Below, piece by piece: positions 1 to 8,169 of a stretch of 64,000 nt of DNA (its first letter is position 1; the number at the start of each line of letters is the position of its first letter). The stretch is taken from assembly GCA_016222805.1 (NCBI GenBank), contig JACRQG010000005.1:203621-267620 (forward strand), given 5' to 3'. The position numbers and the translations under genes are program-made. This DNA is from Verrucomicrobiota bacterium. GTDB lineage: Bacteria; Verrucomicrobiota; Verrucomicrobiia; Opitutales; Opitutaceae. The notes beneath the pieces are model-generated. The model did not search any database, had not been told where the DNA came from, and saw only the letters and a program-made list of their open reading frames with translations.

Positions 1-1404
1 GCGCACGTCCTCGCCAAGTACACCGACGCCGACGGGCACCTCTGGGTCGAGTCGATGCGGCACGCCGGCGTGATCTATCCGACCGACTCGCCGATCGTCG
101 CCCACGGCAAGATGCTCAACGTCAATGGCCGGCTGGTGGAGCGCGGGGAGACCGGCAAGGAGGGTTACCTCGATCCCGTCACCGGGGTGCAACGGCTCGA
201 GCACATCGACTTCCCCTACAACGCCGGCGACGTCCTGCTGATCGCCACCGAGCAGCACTCCGCCAACAAGATCGAGCCGGTGTTGAGCTGGGCCCAGAAG
301 GTCAACCCCGCGCCCTACGACTCCAAGATCCAGTCGATCGGCTACTCCAACGTCCGGATCCAGACCTCCAACGGCTACACGCCGCATCTGTTCCCCGAAT
401 ACATCACCGACCTGCAGTATTTCTACGCCGCCGCGCCACGGCCGGGTTTCATGGGCCGGTTCCTCGTCAGCGAGGACGGCGTCCGCGCGCCGTACTGGCA
501 ATTGAGCCCGCAGAGTTTCGGCGGCCAGATCGGCGCCTCGAGCAACGGCGACTCGCCCGGCGAGATCTACCGGCTGCTCGGCGGCGTCGTGCTCCGCAAC
601 CAGGGCCAGGCGCCGGTCTACGCCGGCTACATGGCCAACGCCGTCACCCTGCCCGCGGACAGCCGCAACAACCGCGTGATTGCCCCCGGCTCCGAGGACA
701 TCATGGGGCCGACCGGCGAGAAGGCCCGGATCTTCCTCGCGATGAACGCGCGCCCCGGGATGGTCTACGATCAGGGCGTGAACTTCACCCCCGCCTTCCA
801 GATCGACCCGATGCTGCCGGTGGCGATGAAGTTCACGATGACCTACCCGGACGGCCGCCAGGTCACCGCCCAGGGCACCGGCGACGGCAGCGGCTCCTGG
901 GCCGGCGTGCCGTGGAATCTGGATACCCCGGGCGTGTATCGCTATTCGGTGGACGGCACGTGGAGCGGCTACAAGGCCCTCGTGCCCGGCCTGCCCACCG
1001 ACGGCGGCATGATGTTCGTCATCGACAAGGATCGGCCCGCCACGGTGCCGACGCTGACCTTCAACCTGCCGCCGACCTCGAAGTTCGACGCCGCGAAAGG
1101 CACGGTGTTCAACGGCACGACCACCGCCAGCGTCGTCTACTTCGCGGCCGTCATCCCCGGCTCCGTGATCGGCCAGGGCACGCTCCCGGTCACGGCCGGG
1201 AAGTTTTCCTGCACCTTCGACCCGGCCGCGATCCGTCGCACGAACCCCACCTACGACACCAACAATGTCACCACCGGCGCCGCGGAGTTGGGCGACGTGG
1301 TGCACTACACGTTCTTCTCCCCGCAGAAGGGCGCCGACGGCCAGGCGTGGTGGTCCTTCGTGCGCCTGATCATCCGCGGCAACACGGTGCACTACGCGCG
1401 GTAG
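1..1404 (+). CDS. Hypothetical secreted-type protein, 5' end outside window
   Basis: The reading frame is open from the first base, so the listed start is the window edge and not a true start. The visible part is 467 residues. It is rich in Gly, Asn, Thr and aromatic residues, has no membrane segment and has beta-rich character throughout, as in an extracellular beta-sandwich protein. No catalytic motif of a known hydrolase family could be recognised. It ends with TAG before a short repeat-bearing gap. Function is unknown; an extracellular or periplasmic location is only inferred from composition. Confidence 0.75.
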   Translation, partial: AHVLAKYTDADGHLWVESMRHAGVIYPTDSPIVAHGKMLNVNGRLVERGETGKEGYLDPVTGVQRLEHIDFPYNAGDVLLIATEQHSANKIEPVLSWAQKVNPAPYDSKIQSIGYSNVRIQTSNGYTPHLFPEYITDLQYFYAAAPRPGFMGRFLVSEDGVRAPYWQLSPQSFGGQIGASSNGDSPGEIYRLLGGVVLRNQGQAPVYAGYMANAVTLPADSRNNRVIAPGSEDIMGPTGEKARIFLAMNARPGMVYDQGVNFTPAFQIDPMLPVAMKFTMTYPDGRQVTAQGTGDGSGSWAGVPWNLDTPGVYRYSVDGTWSGYKALVPGLPTDGGMMFVIDKDRPATVPTLTFNLPPTSKFDAAKGTVFNGTTTASVVYFAAVIPGSVIGQGTLPVTAGKFSCTFDPAAIRRTNPTYDTNNVTTGAAELGDVVHYTFFSPQKGADGQAWWSFVRLIIRGNTVHYAR

Positions 1405-1415
1405 AAACCGGCCGA

Positions 1416-1553
1416 GCCGGGGTCACCGCCCCCGGCTACAACGCCGACAGACACGTCCGACATAAGGAAGCCCAGTTGTAGCCGGCCACGTTGAGGCCGG
1501 CCCACCGCACGATCGCACCCGGAACCAAACCGGGGTCACCGCCCCCGGCTACA
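1416..1553. repeat. Intergenic palindromic repeats (two identical 24-base hairpins plus a related hairpin)
   Basis: An identical 24-base sequence occurs at 1417-1440 and 1530-1553. Each copy contains a hairpin (GCCGGGG / CCCCCGGC type) and ends in GGCTACA. Between them, at about 1477-1502, is a second hairpin beginning TTGTAGCCGG. Its reverse complement is close to the hairpin at 25895-25920. The copies fill the gap between two plus-strand genes, which is typical of REP-like or BIME-like elements. No gene is seen in the gap. Confidence 0.75.
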
Positions 1554-1670
1554 TCGTAGGCAGGCAGGTCCGACAGGCGGGCCCCCCGGCCGGCCGCGTG
1601 TCTGGCCACAAATTCATGATCGGCGACTGGACTCGCAAGGGGCGCGACGGCAGCATGCCGGGCAGCCAAC

Positions 1671-2540
1671 ATGCACCGCCGCATGATCTTGTCTGCCTTC
1701 GGCTTCCTGGCCGTTCTGGGGCTCGTCGCGCTCTGGCGGACGGTCGCAGGCCGGGATGACTCGCTGGCACGGCTGCAGCGCTCCGGAGAGATCCGAATCG
1801 GATACGCCGCCGAGGAACCCTACGCCTTTGTCCGTCCCGGCGGCGAAGTCACCGGGGAAGCTCCGGAGATCGCCAAGGTCGTGGTGGCCCGCCTCGGCAT
1901 CGCCCGGATTTCCTGGAGGTTGATCGCTTTCGAGGAGCTGATTTCCGAGCTGGAGGCCGGACGCATCGATGTGATTGCCGCCGCGATGTTCATCACGCGC
2001 GAGCGCGCCCGGCAGGTGCGCTTCTCGATCCCCACCTTCCAGGCCCGGCAGGCCTTGCTCGTTGCTCCGGGCAACCCCCTCCAGCTCCACTCCTATCAGG
2101 ACGCGGTCGCACATCCCACGGCGCGGATCGCCTTGCTGGCGGGATCGGTGGAGGCGCCCTTGCTGCGCCTCCTCGGCCTGCCGGGTGATCGCCGAATCGC
2201 CGTTCCCGATGCCATCACGGGACGGGTGGCCGTGGAGTCCGGGCTGGCGGATGGCCTGGCCCTGTCCTCGCCGACCGTGCGTTGGATGGTCCGGTCGACG
2301 CCGAGCCCCACCACCGAAATCGCCCAGCCGTTCCGACAGACCGCCGCCCCTTCCGGCGAGCTGCCCGGCGAAGGCGCGTTCGCCTTCCGGCACTCCGACC
2401 TCGCCCTGCACGCGGCGTGGAACCAGGTTCTTCAGGGCTTCCTCGGCAGCCGGGAACACCGGACGCTCGTCGCCGGCTTCGGGTTCACCCCGGACGAACT
2501 GCCCCGCGGAGCCAGCTCGACGTCAATCGCTCCCCAATGA
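1671..2540 (+). CDS. Family 3 extracellular solute-binding protein (amino-acid-binding type), membrane-anchored
   Basis: The N-terminus carries one hydrophobic segment (about residues 5-25) and then a family 3 substrate-binding fold of the EhuB/ArtJ kind. It opens with the usual GEIRIGYA strand and has the E-L-x-x-G-x-I-D-V-I-A-A motif near residue 100. No ABC permease or ATPase gene follows. Instead its stop overlaps the start of a PAS histidine kinase (ATGA at 2537-2540). This suggests that it acts as a periplasmic ligand sensor feeding the kinase and not as a transport component; that role is inference. The ligand is unknown, though family members usually bind amino acids or small zwitterions. 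Confidence 0.85.
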   Translation: MHRRMILSAFGFLAVLGLVALWRTVAGRDDSLARLQRSGEIRIGYAAEEPYAFVRPGGEVTGEAPEIAKVVVARLGIARISWRLIAFEELISELEAGRIDVIAAAMFITRERARQVRFSIPTFQARQALLVAPGNPLQLHSYQDAVAHPTARIALLAGSVEAPLLRLLGLPGDRRIAVPDAITGRVAVESGLADGLALSSPTVRWMVRSTPSPTTEIAQPFRQTAAPSGELPGEGAFAFRHSDLALHAAWNQVLQGFLGSREHRTLVAGFGFTPDELPRGASSTSIAPQ

Positions 2541-4093
2541 CACCGGTCGCCGACTCGCCGTCATCCGCCGTCCCCTCCGGTCCAGGATCCACCGTCGTCG
2601 TCTACCGTTGGTTCTGGGCCGCCCTGGCCGCCGCCCTGCTGGTGACCGGCCTGGTCGGCTGGCTGCACTTCCAGCAGCGCCAGACGTTCGAACGCGAAAC
2701 CGCCCAGCAGCGCCACGTCCGCCAGGCACGGGTCAATCTCAACCGCGGATACCTCCTCGCCAGCCTGACCTCGGACCCGGCCTTCCCTTTCAACCGCGAC
2801 GAAGGCCTGGCGCTCATCCGGCAGTCGATCGCGGATTTTGCGTCGACGCTGAAGGATGTCGCACCCGACGTCCGGCAGACGGCCGCGGCGTTTCGAACCC
2901 TCGCGGGGGACCTCGATACCGCCCTGGCCCGGTGGGAAACCGAAGGCAGCCCGGAGAATGCCGCCGCGTTGCGCATCGCGTTCGGCCGCATGGACCGCCA
3001 GGCCGCCCTGCTCGACGCCGCCAACGAACGCCAGCTCCGCGAACTCTCCGCGCGGCAGCTGCGGACCTTCGTGCTGGCCGTGGGCGGCGCGGCCCTGCTC
3101 TTCGCCTCCGGCCTCGCCGCCATCGTGGTGGCGGCCCGGGCCAGTGGGCGGGAGGAAGCCGCGCGCCGGCGCGGCGAGGAACAGGCGGCCGCGGCCCACG
3201 CCGAGCGCGCGCGCCTTCTGGTCGAGGCCGAGCAGGCGCACCAGGCCCTGCTCAAGGTCGTCGCCGAGCAGCAGGCCGCGGAAGCCGCGCTGCGCAAGAG
3301 CGAGACGCGCTACCGCGGCCTGGTGGAAACCTCGTTCGACTGGGTGTGGGAGGTCGACACCGACTGCCGCTACACCTACGCCAGCCCGCGAGTGCGCGAA
3401 CTGCTCGGGTACGACCCCACCGAGGTGTTGGGGCGGACCCCGTTCGACTTCATGCCCGAGGCCGAGGCCCAGCGCGTGCGGCGCGCCTTCGAAGCTCTCA
3501 TCCCCGGCCGGCAACCCATCATCGCCCTCGAAAACACCAACCTTCATCGGGACGGCCGGCTCGTCGTGGTCGAAACCAACGGGGTGCCCATCCTCGGTCC
3601 CGACGGGACCTGGCTGGGCTACCACGGCATGGACCGCGACATCACCGCGCGCCGGGCCGCGGAAAAGGTTCTCCGCCTGCGCGGCGCGGCCCTTGAGGCG
3701 GCGGCAAACGCCATCGTGATCACGGACCGTTCCGGCGTGATCGAATGGGCCAACCCAGCCTTTACCGCGTTGTCGGGCTGGACCCTGGCGGAGGCCGCGG
3801 GGCACAACCTGCACGAGCTGGTCAACTCGGGCCACCACGACGCGGCCTTCTTCAGCCGGATGTGGGACGACATCCTGGCGGGGAAGGTCTGGCGGGGAGA
3901 AGTCGTCAACCGCCGCCAGGACGGCGTCGTGCGCACGGAGGAGATGACCCTCACGCCGCTGGCCGACGAGAACGGCGTCGTGCAGTACTGCATCGCAATC
4001 AAGCAGGACATCACCGAGCGCAAGACCCTCGACACCCAAAGCCGCCACGCGCAGCGGATGGAGGCGATCGGCACCGCTTCGGTCGCGCCGTAG
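2537..4093 (+). CDS. Hybrid sensor histidine kinase, N-terminal sensor half (gene broken)
   Basis: The start ATG overlaps the stop of the upstream binding protein, which supports translational coupling. The order is: transmembrane segment at about residues 15-40, an extracytoplasmic stretch of about 130 residues, a second transmembrane segment (about 175-200), a coiled coil, PAS domain 1 (about 255-380) and PAS domain 2 (about 385-510). The frame then reaches the pre-H-box sequence QRMEAIG and enters foreign antisense sequence, where it stops at TAG. The expected DHp helix with the phospho-acceptor His is missing. The ATP-binding and receiver parts resume in the same frame at about 4343. As it stands, this half cannot autophosphorylate. 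Confidence 0.8.
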   Translation: MTPVADSPSSAVPSGPGSTVVVYRWFWAALAAALLVTGLVGWLHFQQRQTFERETAQQRHVRQARVNLNRGYLLASLTSDPAFPFNRDEGLALIRQSIADFASTLKDVAPDVRQTAAAFRTLAGDLDTALARWETEGSPENAAALRIAFGRMDRQAALLDAANERQLRELSARQLRTFVLAVGGAALLFASGLAAIVVAARASGREEAARRRGEEQAAAAHAERARLLVEAEQAHQALLKVVAEQQAAEAALRKSETRYRGLVETSFDWVWEVDTDCRYTYASPRVRELLGYDPTEVLGRTPFDFMPEAEAQRVRRAFEALIPGRQPIIALENTNLHRDGRLVVVETNGVPILGPDGTWLGYHGMDRDITARRAAEKVLRLRGAALEAAANAIVITDRSGVIEWANPAFTALSGWTLAEAAGHNLHELVNSGHHDAAFFSRMWDDILAGKVWRGEVVNRRQDGVVRTEEMTLTPLADENGVVQYCIAIKQDITERKTLDTQSRHAQRMEAIGTASVAP

Positions 4094-4345
4094 GGGGTGT
4101 GGATCTCGGCGCCTTCGGCGAGCAGGGGCTGAAAAAGCGCGATGGTGCGCGCCTGCACCGGCGCCCCGGCCGAGATCACCCGCTTCAAAGAGGGCAGCCG
4201 CAGGCCCCGCGAGCTTCCGTAGGCGCCCAAGCGGTCCAGCAGCGCCGGCGAGGCGAACATGTTGGTGACGCCCTGATCGGAGATGGCCTCGATCAGCCGC
4301 TCGGGGTTGGCCCGGGCCGGCCGGGTGGGGTCCATCTCCGGCACC
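4070..4345 (-). pseudogene. Internal fragment of an OleC-like AMP-dependent synthetase, inserted antisense in the kinase gene
   Basis: Read on the minus strand, this stretch gives about 90 residues of an acyl-adenylate-forming enzyme. It runs from PEMDPTRPA through FASPALLDRLG and RVISAGAPV to the adenylation-motif sequence HTPYGATEAVPIAS. These are hallmarks of OleC-type AMP-dependent synthetases of long-chain olefin synthesis. Neither start nor end of the enzyme is present. The fragment is flanked by GGCACC at 4070-4075 and 4340-4345, exactly 270 bases apart, and the exact junctions are ambiguous by about 15 bases. It replaces the DHp and early ATPase region of the kinase. It could be a genuine recombination scar or an assembly chimera. 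Confidence 0.75.
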
Positions 4346-5122
4346 ACCAACCTCTGCGTCAACGCCCGCGACGCGATGCCGGAGGGCGGTCATCTGACCC
4401 TGCGGGCCGCCGTGGTAAACCTGCCGGCGGGCGCCCCGGAATTGCCGCCGGGCGTCAGTCCGGGGACCTTTGTCCGAATCGAGGTGGACGACACCGGTCG
4501 CGGGATCCCGCTGGAGATTCGCCACCGCATCTTTGATCCCTTCTTCACCACCAAGCCCCTGGGCAAGGGCACCGGCCTCGGGCTGTCGACCGCGCAGGGC
4601 ATCGTCCGCGGCCACGGTGGCTTCATCACGCTCGATTCCGAACCCGGACAGGGCTCCACCTTTGGCGTGTACCTGCCGGCGGACGCGGACGCCGAAGCCG
4701 CCCCGGCCATCGAAGCCGCTCCGCGGGCAACGACGGGGGCGGGGCGCACCCTCCTCGTGGTCGACGACGAGCGGCCAGTCCGTCGGGCGTTCAGCCTGCT
4801 GCTCGAGCAGCACGGCTACCGCGTCCTGACCGCGGTCAACGGCAAGGATGGGCTCGCGCAGTTCCTGGAACACCGCGCGGCGATCCGTCTCGTGCTCACC
4901 GACCTGATGATGCCCGTGATGAACGGCCTCGCCCTCGTGAAGGCCATCCGCGCCGTGGATCCCGACATCCCCCTCGTGGCGGCCAGCGGCCTCGGCGATC
5001 TGGAGAAAGGCCCCGAGCTGGCCGCGCTGGGGGTGAGGCGCATCCTGTCCAAGCCTTGTTCCGCGGAGACGCTCCTGGAGGCGATCGAGGAGCAACTCGG
5101 CGCCGGAGAGACACCGCGCTGA
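4283..5122 (+). CDS. Hybrid histidine kinase, C-terminal half: HATPase and receiver domain
   Basis: The annotated start lies in the antisense OleC fragment; genuine kinase sequence begins near 4343 with [14 protein letters not shown] (N box). It continues with DDTGRGI (G1), FDPFFTTK (F box) and GTGLGLS (G2). It ends in a response-regulator receiver domain with the acidic pair VVDDE, the phospho-acceptor Asp in VLTDLMMP and the Lys in LSKP. It is in the same frame as the 2537-4093 half, so the two were one gene of this family. Without its own DHp domain and with no natural start, it is probably not expressed as a working kinase. Confidence 0.75.
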   Translation: MASISRSGLARAGRVGSISGTTNLCVNARDAMPEGGHLTLRAAVVNLPAGAPELPPGVSPGTFVRIEVDDTGRGIPLEIRHRIFDPFFTTKPLGKGTGLGLSTAQGIVRGHGGFITLDSEPGQGSTFGVYLPADADAEAAPAIEAAPRATTGAGRTLLVVDDERPVRRAFSLLLEQHGYRVLTAVNGKDGLAQFLEHRAAIRLVLTDLMMPVMNGLALVKAIRAVDPDIPLVAASGLGDLEKGPELAALGVRRILSKPCSAETLLEAIEEQLGAGETPR

Positions 5123-5253
5123 CGGCGGCCTCGCCCTCCGCGTCTCCCGCGCCGCGATCCCGGGCGCCGCCCGACGCTCCCGGGGGTCGAGCGGCTGCGA
5201 TCGAAGGGCTCGACAACCGGGCCCGCTCTGCCACCGACTGAGCAGGTTCCGCC

Positions 5254-6429
5254 ATGCGCCCCTCCCCGCTCCTGCCTCGCTACCTCCCTGCCCTCCTTGC
5301 CCTCCTCGTGGGGATTCTCCCGACGTCCAGTCGGGCCGCGCCCCGACCGGTGGTGCTTCGTTCCGGTCCCGCCGAGGCCGTGGGAATGGATGCCGCGACC
5401 CTGGCCCAAGGGGTCGAACTCTATCGGCGGGCGGTCGCGCGCGGGGAGTTGCGCGGCGCGGTTTTGATGGTCGCGCGCCGCGGCACCATCGTCCTCCACG
5501 AGGCAATCGGCTGGAGAAATGTCGAACAGCGGCTGCCGATGGAGAAGGACACGCTCTTCCGGATGGCCTCCAACACCAAGCCGGTGGTCGCCTCCGCGAT
5601 CCTGCTGCTCGAACACGAGGGACGGCTGAGCGTCGATGACCGCGTGGGGCAGCACCTCCCCGCCTTCGCCAACGACCGCTGGCGGGAGGTCACCCTCGCC
5701 CACCTCCTCTCCCATTCCTCCGGGCTGCGCCTCAACCGGATCTTCCTGCCGTTTGATGATGACGAAGGCCGGGGCCTGCCCCGCACACTCCAGGCCGCCG
5801 TCGGACGCTTCGCTGCGATCGGGCCCGAAGTCGCGCCCGGCACCTCCTACAGCTACAACAACGCCGGCTACAATACCCTTGGGGCGGTGATCGAGGTCGC
5901 GGCGGGCCAGCCGCTCGAGGATTTTCTCCGCGCCCGGTTCTACGAACCCCTGCGCATGCGCGACACCCTGAACCACGAGGATCCGGACAAGCTGGACCGC
6001 ATGGCCACCGTGTACCGGGGCACCAAGGGCAAGGACGGCAAGATTGCCTGGAAGCGGGGTTTCACGCCGGGCGACCCGCCCGACTTTCCCGTCATCCGGG
6101 CCTCCGGAGGGATGATCTCCACCGCGATCGACTACGCGCGCTTTCTCCAGATGTACCTGAATGGCGGCGAGTATGACGGCGTCCGCGTGCTGCCGGCCGG
6201 CATCGTCGCAAAGGCCACGCAGCCCCGCATCGCCGCGGGCAAGGAGGGTTCGTACGGCTACGGCTGGATGGTTGCCAGTGACGGCGTGCACGGGCACGGC
6301 GGCTCCGACGGCACCTATGCCTGGGTCGATCCCCGGCGTGAGCTCTTCGGCCTGATCTTCACGCAGAGCCCCGGCGGTCTCAACCCGCGCGACGAGTTCA
6401 AGCGCCTCGTCGCCGCCGCCGTGCGATAG
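5254..6429 (+). CDS. Secreted serine hydrolase, beta-lactamase class C / esterase family
   Basis: There is a signal peptide (about residues 1-28, cleaved near SSRAA). The penicillin-binding fold has the nucleophile motif S106-N-T-K109, a Tyr-x-Asn motif (Y201-N-N) and a C-terminal HGG that replaces the KTG box (HGHGGSDG). Length of 391 residues is usual for periplasmic class C-like hydrolases. Members include esterases, D-aminopeptidases and beta-lactamase homologues, so the substrate cannot be read from sequence. A role in resistance is not implied. It is convergent with the minus-strand gene that ends at 6471. Confidence 0.88.
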   Translation: MRPSPLLPRYLPALLALLVGILPTSSRAAPRPVVLRSGPAEAVGMDAATLAQGVELYRRAVARGELRGAVLMVARRGTIVLHEAIGWRNVEQRLPMEKDTLFRMASNTKPVVASAILLLEHEGRLSVDDRVGQHLPAFANDRWREVTLAHLLSHSSGLRLNRIFLPFDDDEGRGLPRTLQAAVGRFAAIGPEVAPGTSYSYNNAGYNTLGAVIEVAAGQPLEDFLRARFYEPLRMRDTLNHEDPDKLDRMATVYRGTKGKDGKIAWKRGFTPGDPPDFPVIRASGGMISTAIDYARFLQMYLNGGEYDGVRVLPAGIVAKATQPRIAAGKEGSYGYGWMVASDGVHGHGGSDGTYAWVDPRRELFGLIFTQSPGGLNPRDEFKRLVAAAVR

Positions 6430-6470
6430 GCGCCCGCGAGCCTCCGGCCGTCAACGCCGCGGCCCTGCCT

Positions 6471-7844
6471 TCAGTCGAGCCTCACGCGCGCGTAGCAGAT
6501 CGTGTTCGCCGCTCCCCCGCGCATGCCGAGCAGTTCCAGCCACGGTGAGGGCGCGCTGCCCGCCCGCTCGGTCGCGGTGAAGAAGCTGCGGAAAGGCTGC
6601 GCCAGGGGCAATCGCACGACCTTTCCCGCCGTGCCGTCGGCCGGGATTTCCTCCAGCCGATTCTCCGCCACCCGTCGTCCGTCCGCCAGGCCGGCGACAT
6701 GATACACCGCGAACAGCCGGCCGTCCGGGGTGGCGTGGAACCGCCCGGAGGCCGCGATCAACCCCGGACGATCCTCGTTCGACTCCACCAGCGCGCGCCG
6801 GTGCACCACCCGACCTTCCTTCACGACGGCGTGCACGAGCGCGTGGCTCTGTTTCGCTTCCGGGAAGAACCGCGCCCGCAGGCGCTCGTCGAGGGCCCGC
6901 TCACTCCAGAGGAGGTGGACTGCCCCGTCCGGGGAAAGCCAGAGATCGCACGGGGACATCCAGCCGCAGGTCCGGTCGCGGCTGGCGACTTCAACCCACT
7001 CCCTGAACGGCTCACCGGCGATGTCCCGCGTCCAGGTGTAGAAGAGGCGACGGAAATCATAGTCCCATTCCCGGCCGGTCAGTTCCCGCTTGTACGCGCG
7101 CCAGGCCGTGTACGGCTCGACGATGTCGCTGACCCCGAAGAAGTGCACGGCGCGACCGCGCAGCGCGACGGCCGGATAGCAGATGCGAATCGGCTGCGGC
7201 TTGTCGTAGCCCGCGCCCCACGGCCACGGCAGCCGCCCCTGCGCACTCCACCGGCCCGACCGATCCCGAAAGGTCCATTCCGCGTGCGTGTAGCCGATGT
7301 TCTGGAAGAGCACACACTCCCCCGCCGCACCGTCCGCGGCGAAGCTCCGGTACGAGTGTTCGGTGAAGGCCGGTGTGCCGGCCCAGACGGGGCCCAGCGC
7401 AACGGGTGCCGCCCGGGGCTCCGCCGCGGCAAAGCGCCACACCTCCGGTCGCGCGGGCCCGCCCCGGCCCGGCGGCGTTTCCCCGATCGCGGGATTGGCG
7501 GAGAGAAGCACGCTGCCGTCGCGAAAGATCGCCAGCGGGGCGGGTTCGCGCGTCCGCGCCCCATCCTCGTGCACCCGCTCCCAGCCCGCCGCTCCGCGGC
7601 GCAGCAGGAACCAGCGGCAGTTGTTCAACGGCTCCACGCCCGGGATGACCTCGATCCCGCTGGCGAAGACCGTCTCGCCCACCCGCACCAAACAGGTCGA
7701 CCCCGCGCACCAGAGGGGGCCGGCCCCGTTCCGGGCGTCCGTGAACGCATACACCTCCTCCTCCACCTCGACGACCGGCTTCAGCTCGCGCGCCGGCAAC
7801 CCGCCGGCGACCACCAGTCCGAAAAGCACCGCCCGGAACCACAT
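6471..7844 (-). CDS. Secreted BNR/sialidase-like beta-propeller protein, hypothetical
   Basis: The start is placed at 7844, where a signal peptide begins (MWFRAVLFGLVVAGG, cleavage near LPARE); the frame is open further upstream but only through repeat DNA. The 457 residues contain several Asp-box-like turns (for example LSPDGAVH, ATPDGRLFA, FRDGSVLL), as in BNR/exo-sialidase propellers. No complete sialidase Arg triad could be confirmed, so only the fold is suggested. Placed upstream of a TonB receptor and polysaccharide enzymes, it may bind or process glycan outside the cell; that is inference. Confidence 0.75.
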   Translation of the reverse strand: MWFRAVLFGLVVAGGLPARELKPVVEVEEEVYAFTDARNGAGPLWCAGSTCLVRVGETVFASGIEVIPGVEPLNNCRWFLLRRGAAGWERVHEDGARTREPAPLAIFRDGSVLLSANPAIGETPPGRGGPARPEVWRFAAAEPRAAPVALGPVWAGTPAFTEHSYRSFAADGAAGECVLFQNIGYTHAEWTFRDRSGRWSAQGRLPWPWGAGYDKPQPIRICYPAVALRGRAVHFFGVSDIVEPYTAWRAYKRELTGREWDYDFRRLFYTWTRDIAGEPFREWVEVASRDRTCGWMSPCDLWLSPDGAVHLLWSERALDERLRARFFPEAKQSHALVHAVVKEGRVVHRRALVESNEDRPGLIAASGRFHATPDGRLFAVYHVAGLADGRRVAENRLEEIPADGTAGKVVRLPLAQPFRSFFTATERAGSAPSPWLELLGMRGGAANTICYARVRLD

Positions 7845-7899
7845 CCCGACAGCAGAAGGTCCTCCCCCGGCCCTGTCGAGCCGGAGGAATTTTGTGGAA

Positions 7900-8026
7900 A
7901 ACCACGACGGGACACGAATCGCCACGATGGATCGCCCGGCACGCCGCGTTCGCCTTCGGGTGGGCGGCAAGACCTCCGTCTTCGCCGGGCACCTCCATTC
8001 GTGCTTGTTCGGGTCCATGCGTGGTT
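7900..8026. repeat. 127-base MITE-like repeat, copy 1
   Basis: The element begins AACCACGACGGGACACGAA and ends near CATGCGTGGTT, so its ends are imperfect inverted repeats. It aligns along its whole length, also 127 bases, with the reverse complement of 25998-26124. Shared internal blocks are GATCGCCCGGC, CGCCGCGTT and GGTGGGCGG. This copy is the more decayed at its right end. It lies in the 325-base gap between the BNR-like gene and the TonB receptor gene. Short reading frames through it are by-products. Confidence 0.8.
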
Positions 8027-8073
8027 CAACTGCCGGGAGACGGATCGAGCCCTCGGCACCCGGGCCAAAGACG

Positions 8074-8092
8074 TTCAACAGCTTGATTAAGG
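8074..8092. promoter_or_regulatory. Candidate LacI-type operator in front of the TonB receptor gene
   Basis: The 19-base stretch TTCAACAGCTTGATTAAGG contains the dyad TCAA-N4-TTGA. A copy differing at a single base occurs at 13418-13436 between the divergent lyase and GH28 genes. It lies 77 bases before the receptor start. A LacI-family gene follows the receptor, and LacI proteins bind short dyads, so these two sites are the best candidate operators of that regulator. Binding is not demonstrated. Confidence 0.5.
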
Positions 8093-8169
8093 GGGAGGTT
8101 TACCCTGACTTTCCACCCTACACGCTCGGGGACGGCACCCGCCCGTCCCCCCTCCCCACCCCATCCGCC

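Noticed and set aside
2561..5506. Long minus-strand open frame (981 codons) opposite the histidine kinase
   Set aside because: It is antisense to clear PAS, HATPase and receiver motifs and is Gly/Arg/Ala-rich, as expected of a shadow frame in GC-rich DNA. Only the 4070-4345 part has real protein content, and that is in a different minus frame.
5254..6429. Antibiotic-resistance beta-lactamase
   Set aside because: The SxxK and YxN motifs are common to many periplasmic esterases and peptidases, the KTG box is HGG, and no resistance context is present.
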